Translations under genes and position numbers: made by a program
Assembly (NCBI RefSeq): GCF_900100155.1
Contig: NZ_FMTP01000002.1
Span: 1-64,000 of the forward strand
Source of the DNA: Ancylobacter rudongensis
GTDB taxonomy: Bacteria; Pseudomonadota; Alphaproteobacteria; Rhizobiales; Xanthobacteraceae
Length of the DNA: 64,000 nucleotides
Direction of reading: 5' to 3'
Shown: piece after piece, positions 37,004 to 47,326 of the stretch
Layout: the number at the start of each line of letters is the position of its first letter
How positions within the stretch are numbered: position 1 is the first letter of the stretch
The notes under the pieces: model-generated
What the model was told of the DNA's origin: nothing
Databases searched by the model: none
The model's input: only the letters and a program-made list of their open reading frames with translations

Positions 37004-37771
37004 ATGAACCCAGCCACCGCCAATATCGAGGAAGCGATCCTTTCCGCCATCCTCGCCGGCCGCATCAACCCGGGCACGCGGCTCGGCGAGCAGAAGCTGG
37101 CCGACCTGTTCGGCGTCTCCCGTACCCGGGTGCGCGAGGCGATGATGCGGCTGGAGACGCGCGGCGTGGTGCAGGTGAGCGCCCGGCGCGGCTGGTATGT
37201 GGTCGAGCCCTCGGCGGAAGAGGCGCGCGAGGCATTCCAGACCCGCCGCATTATCGAAACCGGCCTGCTGCATTCCCTGCGCGAGGTGCCCCCCGACGTG
37301 CTGAAAAGCCTGAAAGAGCACGTCGCCATGGAGCGCGACGCGATCGGCGCCGGCGATGTCCATTCCCGCGCCTGCCTGCTCGGCGATTTCCACATCCATC
37401 TCGCCGACGCGCTCGGCAACCGGATGCTGACCGAGATCATCCGCGACCTCACCGCCCGCACCACGCTGATCTCGATGCTCTATCAGCCGACCGAGAAGGC
37501 CGAAGAATCCAGCCACGACCATGAGGACATCGTCGCCGCCATGGAGGCGGGCGACCTCGCCGGCGCCGCCCGGCTGATGGACGAGCATATCGGCAAGGTC
37601 GAGGCCGGGCTGGACCTGACCGCCAAGCCGGACCCGCTGGCCGGGCTGCGCGCCCTGCTCTCCCCGGCGGCTTTCGCCGGCAACGCCCCTTCCGTCCCGC
37701 ATACCCACGTCCATCCGCAGGACCATTCGCATTCCCATTCCCACGGCCATCCGGCCACCAAGGAGGATTGA
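37004..37771 (+). CDS. GntR (FCD) regulator with His-rich tail
   Basis: The 255-residue protein has an N-terminal winged helix (LGEQKLADLFGVSRTRVREAM) and a C-terminal all-helical FCD ligand domain with metal-binding His positions (DFHIHLADALGN, SHDHEDIVAAM). The last 20 residues are extended by a histidine cluster (HTHVHPQDHSHSHSHGH), unusual for the family and able to bind metal. I chose the ATG at 37004; the upstream frame is repeat DNA. It is 4 bp from the transporter's binding-protein gene, so the cluster is autoregulated through the operator at 36963. Confidence 0.9.
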   Translation: MNPATANIEEAILSAILAGRINPGTRLGEQKLADLFGVSRTRVREAMMRLETRGVVQVSARRGWYVVEPSAEEAREAFQTRRIIETGLLHSLREVPPDVLKSLKEHVAMERDAIGAGDVHSRACLLGDFHIHLADALGNRMLTEIIRDLTARTTLISMLYQPTEKAEESSHDHEDIVAAMEAGDLAGAARLMDEHIGKVEAGLDLTAKPDPLAGLRALLSPAAFAGNAPSVPHTHVHPQDHSHSHSHGHPATKED

Positions 37772-37775
37772 CCGC

Positions 37776-38564
37776 ATGAACCGCCGCCACCTCATCGCCC
37801 TCGCCGCCGGCGCCCTGCTGGCCGCCACCCAGATGCCGCTGCCGGCATCCGCCGATGCGCTCGCCACCATCGAGAAGGACAAGGTGATCCGCATCGCCGT
37901 GCCGCAGGACTTTCCGCCCTTCGGCACGGTCGGCGCCGACATGGAGCCCAAGGGCTATGATGTCGACATGGCCAAGCTGATCGCCGGCAAGCTCGGCGTG
38001 AAGCTGGAGCTGGTGCCCGTCACCAGCGCCAACCGCATCCCCTATCTCCAGACCAACAAGGTCGACCTCGTCATCTCCTCGCTGGGCAAGAATGCCGAGC
38101 GCGAGAAGGTGATCGACTTCACCACCGCCTATGCCCCGTTCTTCAACGGCGTGTTCGGCCCGGCCGATATCGCGGTGACGGACGCGGCCGGCCTCGCCGG
38201 CAAGACGGTGGGCGTCACCCGCGGCGCGGTGGAAGACCTGGAGCTGACCAAGATCGCCCCGGCCGACCTCACCATCAAGCGCTACGAAGACAATAACGGC
38301 ACCATCTCGGCCTTCCTGTCCGGCCAGGTGGAACTGATCGCCACCGGCAATGTGGTGGCCGCCGCCATCCTCGCCCGCAACCCGCCGAAGAAGCCGGAGA
38401 TCAAGTTCCTGATCAAGAACTCGCCCTGCTACATCGGCCTCAACAAGAACGAGCCGGCGCTGCTCGCCAAGGTGAATGAGATCATCGCCGGCGCGAACAA
38501 GGACGGCGCGCTCGACGCCATCTCGCAGAAGTGGCTCGGCGCCGGCCTGCCTAAGGATCTGTGA
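37776..38564 (+). CDS. polar amino acid ABC transporter substrate-binding protein
   Basis: The 262-residue periplasmic protein has a signal peptide (MNRRHLIALAAGALLAATQM, cleavage near ASA-DAL) and a family 3 solute-binding fold (IRIAVPQDFPPFGTVGADM, KGYDVDMAKLIAGKLGVK, DLVISSLGKNAEREKVIDF). The ligand cannot be named; an amino acid or related organic acid is expected. It is the first transporter gene and is separated from the permease by a repeat, as binding proteins often are. Confidence 0.92.
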   Translation: MNRRHLIALAAGALLAATQMPLPASADALATIEKDKVIRIAVPQDFPPFGTVGADMEPKGYDVDMAKLIAGKLGVKLELVPVTSANRIPYLQTNKVDLVISSLGKNAEREKVIDFTTAYAPFFNGVFGPADIAVTDAAGLAGKTVGVTRGAVEDLELTKIAPADLTIKRYEDNNGTISAFLSGQVELIATGNVVAAAILARNPPKKPEIKFLIKNSPCYIGLNKNEPALLAKVNEIIAGANKDGALDAISQKWLGAGLPKDL

Positions 38565-38603
38565 GGGCGAGGCTTGCGGGCGGTGACAGCCACCGCCTGC
38601 GTC

Positions 38604-38706
38604 GGTCGAGGCCCGGCGGTGCCGGGCACCTCAGGATGACGACGGTGTGAGACGCGCTCAACCGCCGTCATGCTGAGGAGCGGGGTTCGCCCCGCGTCGC
38701 GAAGCA
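38604..38706. repeat. dispersed repeats between binding-protein and permease genes
   Basis: CGAGGCCCGGCG...GGGCACCTCAGGATGAC is followed by GTCATGCTGAGGAGCGGGG...CCCCGCGTCGCG. The hairpins probably protect the binding-protein transcript and lower read-through into the permease genes. Confidence 0.7.
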
Positions 38707-38777
38707 CGCAGGCCCCGCACCCCGCCGTGCCTCTGACAGTCTCTTCCCTTCCCCCTCACCAGCGGGAGTTCACGGGC

Positions 38778-39449
38778 ATGAACTACACGTTCGATTATGG
38801 CTGGCTGCTGCAATACTGGCCGGTTCTCGTGAAGGGCATCGGCATCACCGTCGAGCTCACGCTGGTCGGCGGGGTGCTGGGCGTGATGCTGGGCATCGGC
38901 TGCGCCTGGGCGCGGGCGCTGGGGCCGCGCGGGCTGCGGCCCTTCGTGGCCGCCTATGTCGAGTTGATCCGCAACACGCCGTTCCTGATCCAGCTGTTCT
39001 TCATCTTCTTCGGCCTGCCGGCGCTGGGCGTGCGGATGGGCGAATTGGAGGCGGCCAACCTCGCCATGGTGATCAATCTCGGCGCCTATGGCTGCGAGAT
39101 CATCCGCGCCGGCATCCAGGCGACGCCCAGCGGGCAGTTCGAGGCCGGCGCCTCGCTCGGCATGAGCCGGATCCAGACCTTCCGGCATGTGGTGCTGATC
39201 CCGGCGCTGCAGCGCATCTGGCCGGCGCTGTCCTCGCAGATCGTCATCGTCATGCTGGGCTCGGCGGCGGTGTCGCAGATCGCGGCGGAGGATTTGACCT
39301 TCGCGGCCAACTTCATCCAGTCGCGCACCTTCCGCGCCTTCGAGGCCTATTTCGTCGCCACGCTGATCTATCTCGCACTCGCCATCGGGCTGCGCCAGGC
39401 GCTGCGCGGGCTCGGCTGGACCCTGTTTCCCCGACGCAGCGCGCGGTGA
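38778..39449 (+). CDS. amino acid ABC transporter permease 1
   Basis: The 223-residue HisM/GlnP-type inner membrane protein has about five membrane segments and the EAA loop (GQFEAGASLGMSRIQTFRHV) that contacts the ATPase. I chose the ATG at 38778 (MNYTFDYGWLLQYW). It pairs with the next gene to form the channel. Confidence 0.92.
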   Translation: MNYTFDYGWLLQYWPVLVKGIGITVELTLVGGVLGVMLGIGCAWARALGPRGLRPFVAAYVELIRNTPFLIQLFFIFFGLPALGVRMGELEAANLAMVINLGAYGCEIIRAGIQATPSGQFEAGASLGMSRIQTFRHVVLIPALQRIWPALSSQIVIVMLGSAAVSQIAAEDLTFAANFIQSRTFRAFEAYFVATLIYLALAIGLRQALRGLGWTLFPRRSAR

Positions 39450-39459
39450 GGAGGCGATC

Positions 39460-40096
39460 ATGGATGAATTCACCACCTGGGATATCCTGCGCAACCTGCT
39501 GCTGGCGGCGCGCTGGACCGTGCTGCTCTCGCTCGTTTCCTTCATCGGCGGCGGACTGGTCGGCGCCGCCCTGCTGTTCGCCCGCATCGGCAGCGGGCGG
39601 ATCGGCCCCAGCTTCGTCAAGGCCTATGTCGAGCTGTTCCAGGGCACGCCGCTGCTGATGCAGCTGTTCCTCGCCTTTTTCGGCCTCGGCCTGTTCGGCA
39701 TCGACGTGCCAGCCTGGCTGGCGGCGGGGGTGGCGCTGATCCTGTGGTCGGCGGCCTTTCTCACCGAGATCTGGCGCGGCTGCGTCGAATCCATCGCGCG
39801 CGGGCAATGGGAAGCCTCCTCCAGCCTCGGCATGGGCTACCTCCAGCAGATGCGCCACGTCATCCTGCCGCAGGCGCTGCGTATCGCCGTGCCGCCGACG
39901 GTCGGCTTCTCGGTACAGGTGGTGAAGGGCACGGCGCTGACCTCGATCATCGGCTTCGTCGAGCTCTCCAAGGCCGGCACCATCGTCACCAACGCCACCT
40001 TCGAGCCGTTCACCGTCTATGGGCTCGTCGCGCTGATCTATTTCTGCCTGTGCTGGCCGCTGTCCAAGTCTTCCCAGATCCTTGAGAGGAAGCTCA

Positions 40097-40119
<23 letters not shown>
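39460..40119 (+). CDS. amino acid ABC transporter permease 2
   Basis: The 219-residue membrane protein is of the same type, with AYVELFQGTPLLMQLFLAFF and the EAA loop GQWEASSSLGMGYLQQMRHV. It starts 10 bp after permease 1 and its 3' end overlaps the ATPase gene by 23 bp, so the three genes are coupled. Confidence 0.92.
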
Positions 40120-40825
<706 letters not shown>

Positions 40826-40826
40826 A

Positions 40827-41777
40827 TCAGCCGCGCGGGCCGGCGGCCAGCATGAGCGAGGCGGCGGCGTGGCGGTAGGCGCCGCCGGAGCCGAACAGCT
40901 CGGCCACCCAGTCGACAAAGACCCGCAGCCGGCTGCTCAGATGCCGGTTCGGGGCGTAGACGACATGCAGCACGATGGGGCCGGCGTGCCATTCGGGCAG
41001 CACCCGCACCAGCGCGCCCGATTCCAGATAGGGCCCCACCATCGGCTCGATGGTCTGGGTGATGCCGAGCCCCGCGAGACCGGCGGCGAGATAGGCGGTG
41101 GAATCGTTGGTCGCCACCGCATAGGGCAGGTGAAGCTCATAGCTCTCCTCGCCGCGCACCATGTCGAACGCCGCCGGCCGGCCGGTCCGGGCGTTGAAAT
41201 AGCCGATGACGCGGTGGCCCTGGTACAGGTCGCGCGGATGCTCGGGCATGCCGTGGCGCTTGAGATAGGCGGGCGCGGCGTAGTGCATCAGCCGCACCTC
41301 GCCGATGCGGCGGGCGATGAGGGTCGGGTCGGAGAGATCGCCGCCGCGAATGGCGCAGTCGACATTCTCCGCCAGCAGATCGACGGTGCGGTCGGTGACG
41401 CCGAGATCGAGCTGGATATCGGGGTGGCGGGCGAAGAAATCCGGCAGCGCCGGGATGAGGGCATAGAGCGCCAGCGAGGACGGCACATCGACCCGCAGCC
41501 GCCCCGAAGGCGTCGCCTGCGAATGCGCCATCGAGCCGTCCAGTTCGTCGAGATCGGTCAGCAGAGCCACCGCGCGCTCGTAATAGGCGGCGCCGTCCGG
41601 CGTGACCGCCACCCGGCGGGTCGAGCGGTTGAGCAGCTTGGTGCGCAGATGCGCCTCCAATTGCTGGATCAGCTTGGTGACGGTGGGCTTGGGCGTGTCG
41701 AGAAGATCGGCGGCGCGGCTGAAGCTGCCGGCCTCGACCACGCGGGCAAAGGCCCGCATCGCGGCAATCTGGTCCAT
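40827..41777 (-). CDS. LysR-family regulator (AaeR-like subgroup)
   Basis: The 316-residue protein has an N-terminal helix-turn-helix (GSFSRAADLLDTPKPTVTKLIQ) and an effector domain typical of the subgroup with RLRVDVPSSLALYALIPALP. It ends 1 bp from the convergent transporter ATPase gene and is divergent from the hydrolase/RND genes. A palindrome at 41790-41811 overlaps the divergent promoter, so it probably controls the pump. I chose the ATG at 41777. Confidence 0.88.
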   Translation of the reverse strand: MDQIAAMRAFARVVEAGSFSRAADLLDTPKPTVTKLIQQLEAHLRTKLLNRSTRRVAVTPDGAAYYERAVALLTDLDELDGSMAHSQATPSGRLRVDVPSSLALYALIPALPDFFARHPDIQLDLGVTDRTVDLLAENVDCAIRGGDLSDPTLIARRIGEVRLMHYAAPAYLKRHGMPEHPRDLYQGHRVIGYFNARTGRPAAFDMVRGEESYELHLPYAVATNDSTAYLAAGLAGLGITQTIEPMVGPYLESGALVRVLPEWHAGPIVLHVVYAPNRHLSSRLRVFVDWVAELFGSGGAYRHAAASLMLAAGPRG

Positions 41778-41789
41778 CGCTACCGTCCG

Positions 41790-41811
41790 ATTATTTCCAT
41801 ATGTGAATAAT
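41790..41811. promoter_or_regulatory. LysR-type operator in divergent promoter
   Basis: The arms ATTATT and AATAAT flank TCCATATGTG, itself nearly symmetric, and the T-N11-A LysR core is present. It lies 13 bp from the regulator start and 120 bp before the hydrolase gene. Confidence 0.7.
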
Positions 41812-41930
41812 GTTATCCCATATTCCCTGTTTTTTCGAGAGCCGAAGGGGATTAGCTTCCGCCGCACTGCAACACAACACATCGGCGGAATCGGGTGGCG
41901 GGCAGCGCCGGCAACCCGATGGTGGGCGTC

Positions 41931-42755
41931 ATGACAGCATCATGGACCGAGGACCGGCTGGAGATTGAGGGAACCGCGCTGCCGGCGCGGATCTATCGCC
42001 CCGCCATGCCCCTGCGCCCGACCCCGCTGGTGCTGCATCTGCATGGTGGCTGCTTCACCGATGGCGACCTCGATTGCAGCGCCAAGATCTGCCAGATCAT
42101 GGCCGAGGCCGGCGCGGTGGTGGTGTCGATCGACTACCCGCTGGCGCCCGAACATCCCTTTCCGGCGGCGCTGAACGAGTCGTTCAAAGCGCTCGGCCGG
42201 CTTTATGACGAGCGGGCGAAATGGGCCGGGCGCGGTGCGCGGCTGTTCGTGGCCGGCGAGGAAGCCGGCGCCAATCTCGCCACCGCCCTCAGCCTGATGG
42301 CCCGCGACCAGCAGGCGCCGCCGCTTGCCGGGCAGATCCTGCTCTCGCCCATGGTCGATCCCAGCCTGTGCTCGGGCTCCATCCACGCCGCCGCCGCCGG
42401 GGCGGCGGGATGCAAATGGGCCGATGGCTGGCAGCTTTATCTCGGCAGCGCCGACCGGGCCGCCCATCCCTATGCGGCGCCCCTCGGTTCGCGTCGGCTT
42501 GGCGGGGTCGCCCCCGCCCTCATCGTCACTGCCGATGACTGCCCGATCCGCGACGAGAGCTTCGCCTATGGCAAGCGCCTGCGCGAAGGCGGCGTCACCG
42601 TCGAATGCCACCTGCTCGAAGGCACGAACTGCTCGAACCGGAGCATGGACGAAGCCATCGAGGCCGCCCCGCTGTGGGAAGGCGTCCTGCGGGACCTGTT
42701 CAGCACATTCCTGGCGGAAAATTCCGCCGCATCTGTTCGCACCGTTCGGGCCTGA
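41931..42755 (+). CDS. alpha/beta-hydrolase-fold protein lacking the catalytic Ser and His
   Basis: About 274 residues match the hormone-sensitive-lipase branch, with the oxyanion HGG motif (LHLHGGCF) and SIDYPLAPEHPFPAAL. At the nucleophile elbow, where the family has GDSAG, the sequence is GEEAG (residues 109-113, Glu for Ser). The usual late HGF His is also missing (EGTNCSNRSMDE). The acid in DDCPIRDES is kept. It is therefore probably not an esterase; a ligand-binding or regulatory role with the pump downstream is possible. The start at 41931 is preferred over GTG at 41895. Confidence 0.8.
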   Translation: MTASWTEDRLEIEGTALPARIYRPAMPLRPTPLVLHLHGGCFTDGDLDCSAKICQIMAEAGAVVVSIDYPLAPEHPFPAALNESFKALGRLYDERAKWAGRGARLFVAGEEAGANLATALSLMARDQQAPPLAGQILLSPMVDPSLCSGSIHAAAAGAAGCKWADGWQLYLGSADRAAHPYAAPLGSRRLGGVAPALIVTADDCPIRDESFAYGKRLREGGVTVECHLLEGTNCSNRSMDEAIEAAPLWEGVLRDLFSTFLAENSAASVRTVRA

Positions 42756-42772
42756 GGGCCGGGAGATCCGTC

Positions 42773-44098
42773 ATGAGTGACAACCACTTCGGCACTGATG
42801 CCGCCCCGACAAACATCGTGCACGCCGCCGTCGCCCACGATGCAGCGCCCCGCGCGCCCCGCTTGAAGAAGGCGCGTGGCTGGCGCGAGGCCGGGCTTGC
42901 CCTGACGCTTGCCATGCTGGCGACGGCCGGGGCGGTGTTCGTTTCCTGGCCCAGCTCCACGGCGCTCGCCACCGACCCCGCGCCGGCGGAAGCCGCCGCC
43001 CCGCCGGCCATGCCGGTGGAGGTCGCGGTGCTGAAGGTGCGCGACACCATGAAATGGGACGAGTTCTCCGGCCGCCTGCGCGCGGTCGAGGAGGTGGAGG
43101 TCCGCTCGCGCGTGGCCGGCGCGGTTGAAAAGATCCACTTCCGCGAAGGCGCGCTGGTGAAGCAGGGCGACCTGCTCGTCACCATCGATCCCGCCCCGTT
43201 CCAGGCGGCGCTGACCCGTGCGGAATCGCTGAGCGAGGCCGCCGCCGCCCGCGTCGAGCTGACCCGCAGCGAACTGGAGCGCGGCAAGCAGCTGGTCGAC
43301 AACCGCACCGTCTCGGTGCGCGATCTCGACCAGCGCACCAATGCTTTCCGCGAGGCAGAGGCCAATCTGCGGGCGGCGGATGCCGCCGTGCAGACCGCCA
43401 AGCTCGATCTCGGCTACACCGAGGTCCGCGCGCCGGTGGACGGCCGGGTCGGCCGCATCGAGGTGACGGTCGGCAATCTGGTGGCGGCCGGCGCCTCCTC
43501 GCCGGTGCTGACCAGCCTCGTCTCGGTCAACCCGATCTATGTCAGCTTCGACGCCGACGAGAACGCCGTCGCCGAGGCGCTGGCCTCGGTGGGCGAGCAC
43601 GATCTGGCGCTGACCGAGATCGACCAGATCCCGGTCGAGATCACCACCGCCACCACGGCCGGTCGCACGGTGCGCGGCCATCTCCAGCTGGTCGACAACC
43701 AGGTCGACGCCGCCACCGGCACCTTCCGCCTGCGCGCCGTGTTCGACAATGAGGACGGGCGTCTCGTGCCCGGCCAGTTCGCCCGGGTGAAGATGGGCCG
43801 CGCCAAGACCGAGCCGGCGCTGGCGGTGAACGAGCGCGCCATCGGCACCGACCAGGACAAGAAGTTCGTCTTTGTGGTCGGCGACGACAACAAGGCGGTC
43901 TGGCGCAAGGTCACGCTCGGCCCGCCGGCCGACGGGCTGCGCGTCATCACCGACGGGCTGAAGGAAGGCGAGCGCATCGTCGTCAACGGCCTGCAGCGCG
44001 TGCGTCCCGGCGCCGTCGTCGCGCCTGAGGTCGTGCCCATGGAAACCGCATCCGCCGCGTCCGCGACGGACCCGACCACCTCCGTCGCCGCGCGCTGA
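42773..44098 (+). CDS. RND efflux periplasmic adaptor (MFP)
   Basis: The 441-residue protein has an uncleaved or signal-anchor N-terminal segment (WREAGLALTLAMLATAGAVF), a lipoyl/hairpin region (EVRSRVAGAVEKIHFREGAL, long helices near residues 145-205) and beta-barrel and membrane-proximal domains. It bridges the inner-membrane pump to an outer-membrane channel. I chose the ATG at 42773 with GGGAG upstream. It is 17 bp after the hydrolase gene and 38 bp before the pump gene. Confidence 0.92.
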   Translation: MSDNHFGTDAAPTNIVHAAVAHDAAPRAPRLKKARGWREAGLALTLAMLATAGAVFVSWPSSTALATDPAPAEAAAPPAMPVEVAVLKVRDTMKWDEFSGRLRAVEEVEVRSRVAGAVEKIHFREGALVKQGDLLVTIDPAPFQAALTRAESLSEAAAARVELTRSELERGKQLVDNRTVSVRDLDQRTNAFREAEANLRAADAAVQTAKLDLGYTEVRAPVDGRVGRIEVTVGNLVAAGASSPVLTSLVSVNPIYVSFDADENAVAEALASVGEHDLALTEIDQIPVEITTATTAGRTVRGHLQLVDNQVDAATGTFRLRAVFDNEDGRLVPGQFARVKMGRAKTEPALAVNERAIGTDQDKKFVFVVGDDNKAVWRKVTLGPPADGLRVITDGLKEGERIVVNGLQRVRPGAVVAPEVVPMETASAASATDPTTSVAAR

Positions 44099-44136
44099 TC
44101 GCAGCCCGACGCTCTGCCTCCTTGGGGGAGGACGCT

Positions 44137-47100
44137 ATGAATCTGTCCAAATTCTTCATCGACCGGCCGATTTTCGCCGGCGTCCTCTCCGTGCTGATCT
44201 TCCTCGCGGGGCTGCTGGCCCTGCGGGTGATGCCGATTTCGGAATATCCGGAAGTCGTGCCGCCGCAGGTCATCGTCCGCGCCACCTATCCCGGCGCCAG
44301 CCCGAAGGTCATCGCCGCGACGGTTGCCACGCCCATCGAGGAAGCCATCAACGGCGTCGAAGACATGCTCTACATGTCCTCACAGGCGACGACCGACGGC
44401 GTGATGACGCTGACCGTCACCTTCAAGCTCGGCACCGACCCCGACAAGGCGACGCAGCTGGTGCAGAACCGCGTCGGCCAGGCGGAGCCCCGCCTGCCGG
44501 AAGAAGTGCGCGCGCTCGGCATCACCACGGCCAAGAGCTCGCCCACCTTCCTGATGGTCGTGCACCTCATCTCGCCCAATGACCGCTACGACATCACCTA
44601 TCTCCGCAATTACGCGGTGCTGAACGTCAAGGACCGGCTGGCCCGCATCGGCGGCGTCGGCCAGATCGAGATCTTCGGCGGCGGCGACTATTCCATGCGC
44701 GTCTGGCTGGACCCGCAGAAGATCGCCGAGCACGGGCTTTCCGCCGGCGATGTGGTGGCCGAGATCCGGGCGCAGAACGTGCAGGCCGCCGCCGGCATTG
44801 TCGGCGCCTCGCCCTCGCAAGCCGGTGTCGACCTCCAGCTCACCATCAATGCGCGGGGCCGGCTGGAGACCGAGGAGGAATTCGGCGACATCGTCGTGAA
44901 AACAGGCGAGACCGGCCAGATCGTCCGCCTGCGCGACGTCGCCCGGCTCGAACTCGGCGCCGCCGACTACGCGCTGCGCTCGCTGCTCGACAACAAGCAG
45001 GCGGTCGGCCTCGGCGTGTTCCAGGCGCCCGGCTCCAACGCGCTGGAAATCGCCGAGAATGTCCGCGCCACCATGGCCGAAGTGAAGAAGACGATGCCGG
45101 AAGGCGTCGACTTCGACATCGTCTACGACACGACGCGCTTCGTCGACGCCTCGATCGACGCCGTCATTCACACGCTGTTCGAGGCAGTGGCCCTCGTCGT
45201 CATCGTGGTCGTGGTGTTCCTGCAGACCTGGCGGGCCTCGATCATCCCGCTGCTCGCCGTGCCGGTCTCGATCGTCGGCACCTTCGCGGTGATGTACATC
45301 TTCGGCTTCTCGATCAACGCGCTGAGCCTGTTCGGCCTGGTGCTCGCCATCGGCATCGTCGTCGACGACGCCATCGTGGTGGTGGAAAATGTCGAGCGCA
45401 ATATCGAGAACGGGCTGACCCCGCGCGCCGCGGCCTATCAGGCGATGAGCGAGGTGTCCGGCCCGATCATCGCCATCGCCCTGGTGCTGGTGGCGGTGTT
45501 CGTGCCGCTGGCCTTCATCTCCGGCCTGTCGGGCCAGTTCTACCGGCAGTTCGCCCTCACCGTCGCCATCTCCACCGTCATCTCGGCGATCAACTCGCTC
45601 ACGCTGTCGCCGGCGCTGGCGGCGCTGCTGCTGCGTGGCCACGACACGCCGCCGGATGCCCTCCAGCGCGTCATCAACTTCCTGTTCGGCTGGTTCTTCC
45701 GCGGTTTCAACTGGGTGTTCGCGCGCGGCTCGCGCGGCTATGGCAGCGGCGTGCGCGGCACGCTGAAGGTGAAGAGCGTCGTCATGCTGTTCTACGCCGT
45801 GATGCTGGGCGCAACCTGGTGGCTGTTCCAGGCGGTGCCGCCCGGCTTCGTGCCGGCGCAGGACAAGCAGTATCTCGTCGGCTTCGCCCAGTTGCCTGAC
45901 GGCGCCACCCTCGACCGCACGGAAGAGGTGATCCGCCAGATGACCGAGATCACCCTGGCCCAGCCCGGCGTCTCCAGCGCCGTAGCCTTCCCCGGGCTCT
46001 CGATCGCCGGCTTCTCCAACTCGTCCAATGCCGGCATCGTGTTCTCGGTGCTCGACCCGTTCGAGGACCGCCAGAGCCCCGAGCTTTCCGCCGGCGCCAT
46101 CGCCGGGGCGCTGAACCAGAAATACGGGGTGATCAAGGGCGCCTTCATCGCCATGTTCCCGCCGCCGCCGGTGCAGGGCCTCGGCGTGGTCGGCGGCTTC
46201 AAGCTGCAGCTGGAAGACCGTTCGGGACAGGGCTACGAGGCGCTGAACGACGTGACCAACGCCTTCATGGCCAAGGCCATGGCGGCGCCGGAACTCACCG
46301 GCCAGTTCACCACCTACCAGATCAACGTGCCGCAGATCTTCACCGATGTGGACCGCACCAAGGCCCGCCAGCTCGGCGTGCCGATCAACTCGGTGTTCGA
46401 GACGCTGCAGGTCTATCTCGGCTCGCTCTATGTCAACGATTTCAACAAGTTCGGACGTACCTACTCGGTGCGGGCGCAAGCCGATGCGCCGTTCCGCGCC
46501 CGACCGGAAGACATTGGCAAGCTGAAGGTGCGCTCCAATAGCGGCGAGATGATCCCGCTCTCGGCGCTGCTGCGGGTGGAGACCACGGCGGGGCCGGAGC
46601 GCGCCCAGCGCTATAACGGCTTCCTCACCGCCGATTTCAACGCCTCGCCGGCGCCCGGCTATTCCTCGGGCCAGGCGCAGGAAGCGGCGGCGCGCATCGC
46701 CGCCGAGGTGCTGCCGCCGGGCTTCGACTATGAATGGACCGACCTCACCTATCAGGAAATCCTGGCCGGCGATTCCTCGTACCTCGTCTTCCCGCTGGCG
46801 CTGCTGCTCGTCTTCCTGGTGCTGGCCGCCCAGTATGAGAGCCTGACGCTGCCGATCGCGATCATCCTGATCGTGCCGATGGGCCTGGGGGCGGCGCTGT
46901 ATGGCGTCTGGCTGGGCGGGGGTGACAACAACATCTTCACCCAGATCGGCCTCGTCGTCCTGGTCGGCCTGTCGGCGAAGAACGCGATCCTGATCGTGGA
47001 ATTCGCCCGGGAGCTCGAATTCATGGGTCGCAACCCGGTGGAGGCGGCGATCGAGGCCAGCCGCCTGCGCCTGCGGCCGATCCTGATGACGTCCTTCGCC

Positions 47101-47316
47101 TTCATCATGGGCGTGCTGCCGCTGGTGCTCTCCACCGGCGCCGGCGCCGAGATGCGCCATGCGATGGGCATCGCCGTGTTCGCCGGCATGATCGGCGTCA
47201 CCTTCTTCGGGCTGTTCCTCACGCCCGTCTTCTACGTGCTGCTGCGGCGTCTGGCGGGCAACCGCCCGTTGCGGCAGCACGGCGAGGCCCATATCGCGCC
47301 GCTTGCGGCCGAGTGA
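44137..47316 (+). CDS. RND multidrug efflux pump (HAE-1 family)
   Basis: The 1059-residue inner membrane transporter (MNLSKFFIDRPIFAGVLSVL) has the proton-relay Asp pair in GIVVDDAIVVVENVE and the partner Lys in GLSAKNAILIVEFA. The length and porter-domain repeats match MexB/AcrB. It exports drugs, solvents or other amphiphiles by proton exchange. No outer membrane factor follows, so a TolC-like protein must be supplied from elsewhere. I chose the ATG at 44137 after GGGGGAGGA. Confidence 0.95.
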   Translation: MNLSKFFIDRPIFAGVLSVLIFLAGLLALRVMPISEYPEVVPPQVIVRATYPGASPKVIAATVATPIEEAINGVEDMLYMSSQATTDGVMTLTVTFKLGTDPDKATQLVQNRVGQAEPRLPEEVRALGITTAKSSPTFLMVVHLISPNDRYDITYLRNYAVLNVKDRLARIGGVGQIEIFGGGDYSMRVWLDPQKIAEHGLSAGDVVAEIRAQNVQAAAGIVGASPSQAGVDLQLTINARGRLETEEEFGDIVVKTGETGQIVRLRDVARLELGAADYALRSLLDNKQAVGLGVFQAPGSNALEIAENVRATMAEVKKTMPEGVDFDIVYDTTRFVDASIDAVIHTLFEAVALVVIVVVVFLQTWRASIIPLLAVPVSIVGTFAVMYIFGFSINALSLFGLVLAIGIVVDDAIVVVENVERNIENGLTPRAAAYQAMSEVSGPIIAIALVLVAVFVPLAFISGLSGQFYRQFALTVAISTVISAINSLTLSPALAALLLRGHDTPPDALQRVINFLFGWFFRGFNWVFARGSRGYGSGVRGTLKVKSVVMLFYAVMLGATWWLFQAVPPGFVPAQDKQYLVGFAQLPDGATLDRTEEVIRQMTEITLAQPGVSSAVAFPGLSIAGFSNSSNAGIVFSVLDPFEDRQSPELSAGAIAGALNQKYGVIKGAFIAMFPPPPVQGLGVVGGFKLQLEDRSGQGYEALNDVTNAFMAKAMAAPELTGQFTTYQINVPQIFTDVDRTKARQLGVPINSVFETLQVYLGSLYVNDFNKFGRTYSVRAQADAPFRARPEDIGKLKVRSNSGEMIPLSALLRVETTAGPERAQRYNGFLTADFNASPAPGYSSGQAQEAAARIAAEVLPPGFDYEWTDLTYQEILAGDSSYLVFPLALLLVFLVLAAQYESLTLPIAIILIVPMGLGAALYGVWLGGGDNNIFTQIGLVVLVGLSAKNAILIVEFARELEFMGRNPVEAAIEASRLRLRPILMTSFAFIMGVLPLVLSTGAGAEMRHAMGIAVFAGMIGVTFFGLFLTPVFYVLLRRLAGNRPLRQHGEAHIAPLAAE

Positions 47317-47326
47317 GCCCTGCTGC

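Noticed and set aside
44380-47292. 970-residue open frame on the minus strand
   Set aside because: It is fully antisense to the RND pump, which has clear conserved motifs; the antisense product is His/Arg/Asp-rich with no family features.
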